16,563 nt of DNA from Euperipatoides rowelli (GCA_003024985.2 PXIH01S0012416.1); one strand, 5' to 3'. Counted from the first letter of the stretch, positions 1-8,934 are shown. The notes: generated from the letters alone by a model not told the origin. Program-made: numbers and translations.

Positions 1-186
1 TTTTTCTTTATTTATAGTTAATCCATCTAACTTACAAACTTCTAGGATTCTATTAAGTAACTTTTGAATATATATTTGGTCTTTTAACGAGCCTATACCC
101 CTGATCAACTTTATATCGTCTTCATACAATAGAATATTTATCTTATCTAAACTAGCCAACTCCGCTATATACAAATTAAACATTTG
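1..186 (-). pseudogene. LINE reverse transcriptase fragment (jockey/CR1-like), cut by window edge
   Basis: The minus strand is open for 62 codons. It carries the core RT pattern: FNLYIAEL (compare the usual FxLYINDL), then LLYEDDIKL, which corresponds to the catalytic YADD box with Ala replaced by Glu, then a downstream helix ending LDGLTINKEK (compare NGLxLNxxK). The two catalytic aspartates (DD) are present. This is the palm region of a non-LTR retrotransposon polymerase. It runs off the left edge, so only a slice is visible. Upstream of it on the minus strand (above 186) the frame is lost and I see no RT, so the copy is truncated or broken there. The family is clear; the subfamily is not. 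Confidence 0.8.
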
Positions 187-1180
187 TCATTATCGAAGTG
201 CACCTAGTGACCAGCTACTTGATTGACAGCAATTGGTAGTTTCAGCGAGATAAAATGTCCGGTGGAACAACATGTTTTAAATTATTAAAACCTAGCGCTA
301 ACTGGGCCCATAACATATCAAAGGGCCACTAAAACTAACTAATTATAAGATATAAAGTAAATAACTTTTCAACTAAATTGTTGTTAAATACTTTGATACC
401 TTTTTTATTCTGCTCATTACAGTTCTACACGTTCCAGCCAATATGGCTACCAGGTCAAGAACAAAAACAAAAAAAAAACAAAAAATGCTAGCCCAGAAGG
501 CAACAGTATTTGAGTCACATGAACCTTGTTCTAAATTTAGTAAGATTTAAATTACAGAACCCAATATAATATGGATTGGTCTATTGTTCACAACAATAAT
601 TGAATTTTCTATGATAATTAATATATTTGAAAACTAAATAATTAAAATAAAGATATAATTAAGTTAAATATTGATGAGTTACAAAGTTTATAATATTAAA
701 TATCATAAATTAAATATAAGATTATTGTGAACACACATTGCAATGTGACAGTTAGTGTGAGAAAATGGCAAATGAAAAATGTTTTGATGCCTGGTTCTAA
801 TACTGGGAACATTAATATGAACAAGGCTCAAAAATTCCATAGAGTCAATATTGTGATTGACATCATTGAACAAGAAGTTACTGTCTGATTAGAAGTTACT
901 GTCTGATAATTAATAGGAGGGTTAGGGATTAAACTAATAACTTTTCAAGTAACTTTATACTTAGTAATAATTGTCTTACCATGTGTTAAATATAATCTAA
1001 ATTACTGAAAGTTTAAAACAGCCGATTCAATACGTAAAAAGACATTGAAAATATATTGTACGGTAATTAAAACATTGTAAGCTACCGTAGTGTATTTAAT
1101 CAATGAAGCATTCTAAGAATATCTTAATATATGAAAATGGAATAATAAATTTAATACTATTGATAAATAATTTTTTATTC
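187..1180. other. Interval without a recognised gene
   Basis: This is very AT-rich sequence with frequent stops in all frames. I see no transposase, RT or cysteine-rich coding signal on either strand. If 1185-1420 is a first exon, this stretch would be the start of its intron. A second exon carrying the expected Cys-rich motif was looked for on the minus strand and not found. The segment 240-345 is somewhat less AT-rich (includes AGCGCT and GGGCCC) and could be an old repeat, but it cannot be classified. Confidence 0.5.
873..907. repeat. 18-bp tandem duplication
   Basis: The unit AGAAGTTACTGTCTGATT occurs at 873-890. It is followed immediately by a second copy at 891-907 that matches over 17 bases. 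No function is implied; it reads as a recent slippage or small duplication. Confidence 0.9.
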
Positions 1181-1184
1181 TTAC

Positions 1185-1420
1185 CATACTGTATTTCCAA
1201 TGCGATCTGCTTGTGCCTGGGATGCTTCAGCTGTGGGGATTACCTCATCAACGCTGTATTCGGGTTCATGCTGATAAGGTTTTACCAGATCCACATATTC
1301 CCGGTGCTCCTCTTCCGCCGATTCATCATTTTCCGAATCAAAGTCATTTTCAGAAGAGTTTTCTTCAAAATCTGAGAATGTGCACTCCAGCTCTACTCTG
1401 AGATTGGGTTCATTCTCCAT
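1185..1420 (-). CDS. Probable first exon of a protein with a P2X7-type C-terminal (ballast) zinc domain
   Basis: An ATG at 1420 opens a very acidic 78-residue stretch rich in Glu, Asp and Ser. It contains VKPYQHEPEY at about residues 46-55 and ends RIGNTVW. In the P2X7 receptor C-terminal family (zinc-binding cytoplasmic 'ballast' domain, also found in stand-alone invertebrate proteins), an acidic leader, a PYxxEP motif and an RxxNxxWCxCGxC segment come in this order. The frame ends exactly where the Cys cluster should begin. At that point the minus strand reads TATG|GTAAGAAT, a good splice donor that splits the Trp codon as TG|G. I therefore read this as an exon and not a complete 79-residue protein. 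The metal-binding Cys residues would lie in the next exon, which I cannot find in 187-1180. It may be a host gene or a dispersed copy, since such domains are often multicopy in invertebrates. It is the only frame here that shows no sign of decay. Confidence 0.55.
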
Positions 1421-1500
1421 CTTGAATTGCTAAGGACGCTATCGCTAGCAATTATGGGAAGGGAAAACGAGACTCTGCCATTAAGTGACGTCTTGAGGAT
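1421..1500 (-). promoter_or_regulatory. Possible 5' leader/promoter-proximal sites upstream of the P2X7-like exon
   Basis: Two short elements lie just upstream of the ATG at 1420. Perfect 8-bp inverted arms AATTGCTA (1425-1432) and TAGCAATT (1446-1453), with a 13-nt spacer, could form a small hairpin in the leader. TGACGTC (1486-1492) matches 7 of 8 bases of the CRE consensus TGACGTCA. No TATA box at a convincing distance stands out. Both could arise by chance. Confidence 0.25.
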
Positions 1501-1619
1501 TTTTTTTTTGGTTTGAAAACGTGTCATTAAATTTTGATTATCTTAATTATTTGATCGAATTTGAAGAAATGATGAATTGAACATTACTTTTAAGGTAAAA
1601 ATAAACCATTTTAGCTTTT

Positions 1620-3060
1620 GTTTACATTAGCACTGATAATACACTTTAAGGTGGACAATTGCCATCTATTAGGCAATTCCAATCCATTGATTCTGTATGA
1701 ATCATCATAGTTCATTTTCCAATTTTAAGGTATCTCACAAATGAATAATGTATATATTCAATTCTATTAGTATCTTCATCTGTTAGATTGTTCCATACAA
1801 CAGATGCATATTCCAGTATAGACCTAACCATTGTCACATAGAGTAAGGACAAGGCCCTTTTTGATTTAAAGTAAAATGTGTATCTTTTAATGAATCCCAG
1901 TGATCGATTTGCTTTTAGTCACATGTTCAGAAAATTTGAAATCATGAGAATATACTGTACCACACCAAGATCCTTGACCTTGTCTACTCTCTTGATTTTC
2001 ACATTTTGTATGTAGTAGTCTGACATGAAAGAAGTGGTTTTATGTGTGAAAATAATCATTTGTTAATATTTATAGCCCAAGCAGAACACCATTCTTCTAA
2101 TTTCTGTAAATCGGACTGTAGAAGGCAATAGCCATTGTAATCCTTGATACCAAAAAATTTGGCATCATCAGCAAAAAGAAGTGATTTGCAATTAACCTGT
2201 GATGTGATATAATTTATGTAAAGAGTATATAGAATGGGACCTAGGATTGATCCCTGTATCACTCCAGAAGTGATAGTTTGAGGTTTTGATAGAATGTTAT
2301 TTATCCCAACTCTGTGTTCCATAAGTAAGGTAGTGAAGAATAAATTCTGTAAAATCAGTAGAGAAGCCCATTGATTCAATTTTATACACAAGAAGTTTAT
2401 GATTTACGGTGTCGAAAGCCTTGGAAAAATCAGTGTAGATGACATCTATCTGATATCCATTGGTAAGAGCTTCAGCTATCTAGTTATTCAAAATTTTAAG
2501 GTTGTTAATAGTGGATCGTTTTTTTCATGAATCATGTTGATATTCATTTAGTATATGTTTTGTTTTAAAAATGATATAATCTTTTAGTAAACCCCAAAAA
2601 GTTTAGCAAGTGTAGGTGATAAAGAAATTGGTCTATAGTTGAGAATAAAAATTTTGTGTTAGGGTACAATTATAGTTTGTTTGATGCACGAATAGTACAG
2701 TTTATCTTTTAAAGATTTATTAATAAAACCAGTCGGAACAACAAGTATAGGCTTGTAAATTAGTTTAAGAATTGTAGCAGGAATCGATTAAAACATTATT
2801 TTAGGTGTAGGTTTGACTTTGAGGATTATATTTTCAACTTCTAGAGTAGTAAATTGAGGAGTAGCCTACCAATTGTGATATTATTAATATATTTTAAGGT
2901 AGGAGGGTCAGTTTGAATATTTGTACATGTTGCAGCAAAATGTTCAGCAAAGAGATTTGCTATTGTAAATCGATCATAAGTTGTCGATAAGACTTTTCAA
3001 AATACCACCTCCCCATTTAGAATTTCTGTCATTTCTCATAATTAGCTTCCTGTTTAAAGC
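1620..3060 (-). mobile_element. LINE (jockey/CR1-like) reverse transcriptase half, decayed
   Basis: Read on the minus strand, the RT domains appear in order across several frames. First comes FTIANLFAEHFAATC (about 2900-2970), the region before the fingers. NYRPISLSPTLAKLF (about 2595-2642) is the N-terminal RT motif. Then TDFSKAFDTVNH (about 2400-2436) carries the first catalytic Asp. SGVIQGSILGPILYTLYIN follows (about 2210-2275). SLLFADDAKFF has the catalytic DD at 2164-2169, followed by LQKLEEWCSAWAININK. Further down are LGFIKRYTF and the C-terminal pattern SILEYASVVWNNL (about 1790-1830). The longest open stretch is 2056-2391. At least one frameshift (near 2335) and several stops break the rest, so it cannot make an active polymerase. 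Its 5' end near 3060 is the part of the protein that should follow the LINE endonuclease linker seen ending near 6620, suggesting one split copy. Confidence 0.88.
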
Positions 3061-3324
3061 TTTTAAACTATTAAAAAGACAATTTTACAAATGTTTTTAC
3101 ACTTCCACTCTCCTCTCCCCAATTGCCATCAACTTTTAAAAACATTGAGCACCTCTCCTTGAAGCTAAACGTCAACACTTCTTAACGGAAGGAAAATGTG
3201 AAGGGGGAGGGGGGAATGAGTTAGGGATTTTCATATTCCCTACATTACTCTTCATTCTAGTCTAAGTAAAAAATAAAATGGAAGAATGATTCAGAGTGAA
3301 AATAATAATTGAACATAAAAAAAA
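3061..3324. other. Junction interval with purine/pyrimidine tracts
   Basis: No coding signal is seen. A pyrimidine-rich tract (about 3100-3122) and a purine-rich tract with G runs (about 3183-3220) sit in roughly inverted relation. They could be remains of the 3' terminus of the hAT element to the right, or the boundary with the LINE RT half to the left. I could not find a clean terminal inverted repeat or target-site duplication. Confidence 0.35.
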
Positions 3325-5340
3325 GGTCATATAACAGAAAATGAAAAGTCATAGGAATTGCTTGCTGCTGGTACTTCACTTCACAGAAAATCCCTCCTTT
3401 TGTCCTTCATTGCAGCAAACCTCTCAATCACCCTGGTTGAAATCAGGAATGTCCATGATAAGATCCTTTTCAATTGAAAGTATTGCAAGAGCTGATGATA
3501 ATCTTTCTGCTTCAGTTGATGTTATTTGAATTGTTAATATCATTTTGAGTAGCTTTGAACACTCGCTGAACTTTTTCTCTAAATTATTCCCTACAATAAA
3601 GTCTAACAAGCTACAGATCCAGACAAAGATCAACATGTTAGATAGAAGACAGTTCATGTTAGAGTTTTTTTATTATCAAACAATTTGTAATTGGAACACA
3701 CTGTTTTTAATGGTTTTCCAGGAAATATTTTGCATAGATTGTAAATATTTCTGGTAAAAGCGGTGGTGATGCTACAAGATGTCCTGTGGAAGTAAATCGG
3801 TTTTTAGCCTGACAGTTATATCACTCACTTCCTTCCCCTCTCTTTTCCATTCTAAGTTGTCACATCGTCTCTTTTTTTGATGAACTAGGTGTAGGCTGTG
3901 CTGTCATCAAGGTCAACTTGATCTCTAATATATTTTACATTTTCTTCAAAATTAGAAATAGCTTTTTGTGCAGAAGAAGGATCAATTTCTTTTTTCTGAA
4001 GTTGCCTAAACAAGATCTCTGCAAGGGGCATTATTTTACTAAAGAAAGAAAGCCAAAAGTTGAAACTGTAACTGGTTAGATTTTTTTTATGTCCAGCAAC
4101 CGGACAAATTGTATTTTGACTTTTTATGTCTTCATTTCTCAAAATTATATCCAGGCATTGAATGATATCTTTTTTTGTAATTAAAAACTGTGGTTACACT
4201 GTTTGAAAGAAAATTCCAGCGAATATTAGTTTCTCAGCGTAAATGTTTCTTTACTATGACATCAGTCCATTGTGTGCTAGTTGAAAAAAAATGTACAAAT
4301 CCCGGCAAGCTTTTTTTAAAAAAAAAAGAACTTTGTGATTTATCGATACAGCTTTACTCAGATCAAGATTCGCTTGGTAAGCATAACAATATATGTATCT
4401 GGCATTAGGATAAATTTATTTTATAAATACTTGCATGCCACTAGATGAACCTGCCATTACCGAAGCCTCATCATATGTCTGCACAATTCATTTTTGAGGA
4501 TTTTCATTTATTCTGTGTTTTTTAAGTTCTGCAAGCAAGCAAAGAAGATAGTGTTTGGGCATCGTATTGTGTTGGTGAAACAAAACGACAAAATCTTTCT
4601 ACTGGCTTACCCTTTATGACATTTCGATAGACTATGGCCATTTGAAAAATATTGGAAATGTCACTGGTTTCATCAGCTAAAATAGTTATTATGTTTCCTT
4701 AATTTCCTTTGAAAATTCTTCCTGACACACTTCTAACATAATTTGTGCAGTAACTCATGTTGTATGTTCCTTTAAGCAGTTGCCTTTTATAAATGATTTT
4801 TTAAAGCAGCATCTAGTTCTGAACCAAAATTAACTAAGCCCCTAAAAACACCTGGATTAGATGAGAAAGCAGTTTCATCATGGCCCGTAAGTCCAATTTA
4901 AAAAACCCACAGAAACTAGCACAATTAATTAAAATGTTTTGGTTGTGTCTTTTTCATTATCTTCAACCATTTTTCTCCTCTATGCACTATCTAACTGTGC
5001 TGCTTACATTAACTGTCCCCAAAAGTGCTAGTTTTAAACAGTTTTTGATATGAGTGGCTGAGGATTCATGTTTTTTATACTATAATTTAAATGGTTAATA
5101 TCAGTAATTCCTAATTTTGTCCAAGAGACCTCTCCACCAAGAGAAACAAAATAGAGTGATTTTTATTTCGATCCACATAACCACTCATTTTTATAGTAAA
5201 ACCCCTTTTTAAAAACCCTCTTCAATTCCCTGTTACCAATTTTAATATTTTGAACAATATTAAAATCTGGCAAAGGGAGTCAAAGTTTTTTAACATTACA
5301 TTTCTCCTCATGAATAAGCAGATTAAAACTACTGGCCTGA
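3325..5340 (-). mobile_element. hAT-type transposase relic, ZMYM1/DUF4371 family (hAT-A)
   Basis: Pieces of one transposase appear in the right order on the minus strand, scattered over frames. A TTF-type zinc-finger-like N-terminus lies at 5050-5210: NEWLCGSK, a stop, GGEVSWTKLGITDINHL, then IKKHESSATHIKNC in another frame. NPGVFRGLVNFGSELDAAL is at 4795-4870. ADETSDISN (4654-4678) is the DUF4371/RNase H-like core motif. YDEASVMAGSSSGMQ follows at about 4435-4475, then ARYIYCYAYQANLDL near 4380-4420. A segment ending ETNIRWNFLSNSV is at about 4190-4232. FFSKIMPLAEILFRQLQKK is in the open stretch 3885-4142. The hAT dimerisation region ILTIQITSTEAER (3502-3540) is followed by LSIEKDLIMDIPDF and, after a frameshift near 3425, RVIERFAAMKDKRRDF. 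Multiple stops and frameshifts make it inactive. Part of the dimerisation helix is deleted (see findings). Terminal inverted repeats were not identified. Confidence 0.85.
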
Positions 5341-5443
5341 AAACTTTTTACAGTATTCATATTGAATAAAGTATAAAGGTTTTTTTTTACGAAAAAATCT
5401 TTGGAATATTTTTTTTTAAAAATTCATTAGCTGGAGCGACCAC

Positions 5444-5761
5444 TCATCCTGGCCGACCCAGATCAGTAACCCACTCCATTCCTTCCGGTTTCAGTTTGCC
5501 TAGCAAATTAGTTTTGTGGTGAAGGTCATAATTTATTTTTTGTATTTCCTTTTGCTGAGCTTCCTTTTCGAAGACTTCATTGAAGTTTGGCCACTTAGGC
5601 TGCATAATTTGTGATGCAGCCACTGGCAATTTAGTTATCAACCGTCTTCCCGTCATCAGCTGACTCTGGCTATATCCATTTTCAAGAGGTGTATTTCTGT
5701 AGGCCAAAAGTGCAGCTTGGGAATCATCTGACGTTTTCAACCTGCTCTTCACTGCAAAACC
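5444..5761 (-). pseudogene. Ty3/gypsy integrase C-terminal fragment (K02A2.6-like)
   Basis: The minus-strand frame has SRLKTSDDSQAALLAYRN and TPLENGYSQSQLMTGRRL, then a basic/charged linker (EKEAQQKEIQKINYDLHH) and LKPEGMEWVTDLGRPG. In Ty3/gypsy elements of the invertebrate K02A2.6 type this is the end of the integrase catalytic core and its C-terminal tail, which positions viral-type cDNA for insertion into the genome. The catalytic DDE part upstream is absent. The frame stops with TGA after GRPG although related sequence (VVAPANE) continues past it. On its 5' side it passes directly into gag sequence, so most of pol has been lost. Confidence 0.8.
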
Positions 5762-6338
5762 TTGCTTCTACTTTGTTTACATCACTCGTGTTATTTTCTT
5801 TAAAAAGAACCAATGGCTGCTTTTTATTTATTTACTCTGACTGCCTTGCCTTTTCAATGCTTACTTAAGTGTTAAATCTGTATCCAATTGCAAGTTTTCA
5901 GATAATTTCCTATTCCTTAATCCGACTATTAATATATAAGTTCTCACGAAGGCCCTGGAAATCACAATGTTCGGGTAATATGAGAAGCGCCGTAATGAAG
6001 GAATCGACACTTTCGTTCTCATCTTGTACTCTTAAGTTGAATTTTGCATGCTTGTAAGTAGGATTTTTTTCTGATTTTGAAATGTGACTGAAAATGGGCC
6101 ATTACCAACAACTGATCCTTTTGTTGGCCAGACAGCTGGAATGACTCTAGTATTTCATCCGCCTCATCACCCGTGTATTCAAAAGCATTTACCTGTTCTT
6201 GACTCATTTTATTAGGCCTGCAGCCAGGTGAAATATTTTAAAATGACATTTCCACTTTGGTCGATCACTTGGAGATGAGAAATTAAAACTTTCTGGAAGC
6301 AATATTTGTTGTGTAATTTGGGCGCACATTATCTTCAT
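5762..6338 (-). pseudogene. Ty3/gypsy gag fragment (K02A2.6-like)
   Basis: An ATG at 6338 opens MKIMCAQITQQILLPESFNF. The matching pieces run on through frameshifts: SDRPKWKCHFKIFHLAAGL, NAFEYTGDEADEILESFQLS (open stretch 6019-6207), AKFNLRVQDENESVDSFITA, LRENLYI and KLSENLQLDTDLTL, then KARQSE near 5830. This is the capsid-type gag of K02A2.6-like Ty3/gypsy elements, whose usual patterns are GDEADDIL, the ERAKFNxRxQxxGESVDxFI helix and LSEKLQLDxxLTLxxA. Further down it reads NTSDVNKVEARF before switching into integrase. It contains at least two frameshifts and in-frame stops, so it is non-functional. The start codon is tentative because the element is decayed. Confidence 0.8.
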
Positions 6339-6416
6339 CCGTGGCAGTCAACTTTTTTTTTTTCTAGGTTTCACATTATTTTTGGTCCCTTTTACTCTGC
6401 AGTGTTTTGCTCACAC

Positions 6417-6579
6417 AATTTCACCCGGGCACCATTTTTAGTTATCAACTTAATACTTACACTGTGATGGCATTGTATAATACAGACAACACATGCACTA
6501 TTACATTTATATCTTTATTAACATCCAGCATTTTACATTAATACTTGCCCGCCCTCTAGCTTAATCTCGTCCCAGCACA
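6417..6579 (-). other. Possible primer-binding site and short 5' LTR remnant of the gypsy element
   Basis: About 80 bases upstream of the gag ATG the minus strand reads TGGTGCCCGGGTGAAATT (6417-6434). It starts with TGG like a tRNA-primed binding site and sits at the expected place between LTR and gag. I could not match it to a named tRNA. Beyond it a candidate LTR could run to TGT at 6579, with AATAAA on the minus strand at 6514-6519. Against this, the candidate inner edge does not end in the usual CA, and no partner LTR is seen downstream of integrase. Confidence 0.25.
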
Positions 6580-6619
6580 GGTAGGTTTGCAAGATATTCA
6601 TCAAGTACCAACAGAAAGA

Positions 6620-7797
6620 TAGATTTGTTAGCTTTAGAAACTTAGATACTTCTTTCTTTATATCTTCCAAGATATTTTACTAATATTTGAAGCCTTCTTC
6701 AGCTCAATATTTATGGCTAGCGATTTGGCAGCCTTAATGAACTTTTTATAAACTAGTTTATATTTCTTATAAAATTCTTTGAAACCTTGAGCATTAGTGA
6801 TTTCTTTTTCTTTTCATGGACTATAAGTTTTTTTCTTGAAATCAGGATATCCTTTTTTTATCCACTTTTTATTGATATTTTTGTGACAAGCTAAATTTAG
6901 TTCTTAAAGGGCTTGCAATATCAAAATAATATTTCATGCTTCCATAAATCTATCAAACATAACATCAGTATTATTAATGTTAAAAATCTCTCCCAACTTT
7001 CAGATGCTAAAAGTTGTCTAAAACAATCCAAATTGTAATTAGATAACATCCTATAACCACCACTTCTGTTTTCAGTAGGAACTACCTGTTCCTCACAAAT
7101 AACTATCTTTTGTACATAGTGATCAGAATTCCAAGTATAACAATGTCAACCAAACCACACTCTTAGGGTAGGCTAATAAAAATATTATCAATGGTTGTAG
7201 TCGAGCCTTTACTTCAAAGCACCTAAGATCGAACGAAGCAATCAAATCCTTTAATTTTCTAGAAGGACCAGAGGCCTTTAAAATATCAATATTAATGTCA
7301 CCCACCAAAACTACAAATGGAAATTTATCAAGCATAGTATCTAATAATTCAGTTAGACGTTTAGAAAAGGCATTAAGATCACCACATGGGTATCTGTAAA
7401 TTTCTCTAACTTCAGTAGAAATGACTGCAGCAGCAACCTCAAAGTTTTTTACCACAGTCAACTTCGAAACCCATTCCAGTACTACGGATTTTATGTTATA
7501 TTTAATTAGAATTACAACACAACTTGCTCTAAAATTTGATCAGATACAAAGATTTGCAGCTATTCAATAACCTTCGAATAGGTTAATGAAGTCACTGCTG
7601 AGACCATGCTCAGATAATACCAATACATCAGGGTTTAAATCCTCCACAAACACCTCCAAGTCTAGTAGTTTATTGGATACATACTGAATATTCTGGTGTA
7701 TCATCTTAACAAAGTCATCTTTATTTAAATTTTTAATATTACTTTTATCTTCAAATAAAACAATCTTTGAATTAATTTTAAACCCACTATTTTTCAA
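6620..7797 (-). mobile_element. LINE endonuclease half (EEP/APE-type) and linker, decayed
   Basis: The frame at 7564-7797 contains MIHQNIQYVSNKLLDLEVF and LNPDVLVLSEHGL, the N-terminus of the apurinic-type endonuclease of jockey/CR1-like LINEs, with the conserved Asn (NIQ) and Glu (SEH) in place. Frame 7123-7461 gives VREIYRYPCGDLNAFSKRL and FVVLVGDINIDILK (7285-7310), the GDxN catalytic motif. After a further frameshift NSDHYVQKIVIC (about 7085-7130) supplies the C-terminal catalytic SDH. The linker that joins endonuclease to RT follows: RSGGYRMLSNYNLDCFRQLL, KKWIKKGYPDFKKK, FYKKYKLVYKKFIKAAKSL and NISKI near 6660. This enzyme nicks target DNA to prime reverse transcription. Frameshifts between blocks show it is dead. 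It ends close to where the RT half at 1620-3060 should begin. Confidence 0.85.
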
Positions 7798-8037
7798 GTT
7801 AATGGAAGTAACCCCTAATTGTTAGGAGTCTGAATTATTGTTAAAATTGCATTAACCCGTGAACAATTAATTTGATAAGATTTCCCAACATATCATTGCC
7901 ACATGCTTTTAACATTAAGATATCTTTATCAACTTTCCCAAAGTTATTATTTAGATTAACAGTAACATCAAGATTTGAAAATCAAGAAACAATTTTAATA
8001 TCCTGTCCCTGACCCAAGACAGAATTATTCTTATTTT
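7798..8037 (-). other. Possible upstream coding piece of the same LINE (unassigned)
   Basis: Immediately upstream of the endonuclease on the minus strand there is a readable stretch, about 7850-8030. It gives GQGQDIKIVS, a stop, then DVTVNLNNNFGKVDKDILML and ACGNDMLGNLIKL in one frame. Its composition looks coding-like and it has the position of an ORF1 end or ORF2 start. I do not recognise a domain, so this is only a hint that the LINE continues to about 8035. Confidence 0.3.
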
Positions 8038-8148
8038 CAGTATATAATATCACCAACTCTAGCAAATTAATAGGTACATAAATACACTAAAGATAAATTA
8101 CTAGCGTGGACATTGGCACATACTGTTGCCATTCAAGTAAGACAAATG
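8038..8148 (+). repeat. Diverged direct repeat, copy 1
   Basis: The segment begins CAGTATATAATATCACCAAC and includes CTCTAGCAAATTAATAG, AAAGATAAATTACTAG and ATTCAAGTAAGACAAA. The same blocks recur in the same order at 8313-8423. No coding potential is seen. Strand is arbitrary. Confidence 0.85.
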
Positions 8149-8312
8149 AGCTGTTTTGGAATTAAAAAGTGAGACAAACAATCAAGAAAGGTTATTTGTT
8201 AGCTTTAAGTACTACCGTACTTAATATAAAGTATTACTTTAGTGCAATAAATGAGACTTGAATGTATATACCCCAACTGACAAAGACCATGATCAACACC
8301 ATACAGGGAGAA

Positions 8313-8423
8313 CAGTATATTCCATCTCTAACTCTAGCAAATTAATAGATACATAAATGCCTAAAGATAAATTACTAGAGTGGACAATGTCATAGTAGTG
8401 TTGCACTTCAAGTAAGACAAAAA
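8313..8423 (+). repeat. Diverged direct repeat, copy 2
   Basis: This matches 8038-8148 block by block: CTCTAGCAAATTAATAG, AAAGATAAATTACTAG, GTGGACA and TTCAAGTAAGACAAA, with a few substitutions and small indels. The offset is about 275 bp. A third, much weaker relative (GTGGACAGTGCCATA, then GTGTTCAACGCAAAC) begins near 8497. The set could be a degenerate tandem array or fragments of one MITE family. Confidence 0.85.
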
Positions 8424-8864
8424 CTGGTTTATAATGAAAGATAAGTGTGTGCTAATTAAGATAATGAAAGCTTCTACGAGTTTGATGTTTGAACACTGTG
8501 GACAGTGCCATACAGTGTTCAACGCAAACCTATAGTAATTAGAGCTCTGAAGTTTTCTATAAAGTTACCTAGCAAACTTTGGGTTTTAGACATTGAATCA
8601 TAACTAGAATACTTAGCATACTCTTGCACAGTATCAACCCAAGGTCAAATATCAAGGAATCGTATGTCATAGCTAGAGTTTCATCATAAACAATAATTTT
8701 TTATAACAAGGACAATTTATTTACCCTTTTAAGAACCAATTACCCAATAAGCATTTCCCCATAGCTTTAAAGAGTTTGTTTGTTTAGTTGCTGTTAGGGT
8801 GGTCAATTCCTTTGCTGAACTTTTAATATTTCTATAATTAAAAACAGTAGTTTGGTCATTCAAG
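8424..8864. other. Interval without a recognised gene, with one hairpin
   Basis: AT-rich, stop-dense sequence with no protein match on either strand. Its only clear structure is the 11-bp-arm hairpin at 8489-8522, listed separately. Confidence 0.5.
8489..8522. repeat. Perfect 11-bp inverted repeat (hairpin)
   Basis: Arms TTGAACACTGT (8489-8499) and ACAGTGTTCAA (8512-8522) pair perfectly around a 12-nt loop. The right part overlaps the weak third copy of the local repeat motif. It could be a MITE remnant or a cruciform. It is too short to call a microRNA precursor. Confidence 0.8.
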
Positions 8865-8930
8865 GGCCCCATCTGGCCTGGGGCCACAGCCTCAAACCCC
8901 CCATCCTTGTGGAGCAGGGCAGCTCTATAT
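8865..8930. other. GC-rich patch beside the LINE 3' tail
   Basis: A 65-bp patch is strikingly GC-rich within about 30% GC surroundings. It contains GGGCCCC and GGCCTGGGGCC. It lies directly outside the LINE 3' tail at 8935-8955. It could be the LINE integration target, the end of another repeat, or a fragment of unrelated origin. Confidence 0.5.
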
Positions 8931-8934
8931 TATA

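Noticed and set aside
2641-2700. Possible plus-strand gene in 2500-3060
   Set aside because: Minus-strand RT motifs (NYRPIS and neighbours) account for it.
3341-3757. Plus-strand open frames opposite hAT-A
   Set aside because: Antisense of hAT dimerisation-region sequence; no independent motif.
5340-5443. Search for a 3' LTR downstream of the gypsy integrase
   Set aside because: Nothing here resembles the candidate 5' LTR at 6435-6579; hAT-A sequence begins almost at once.
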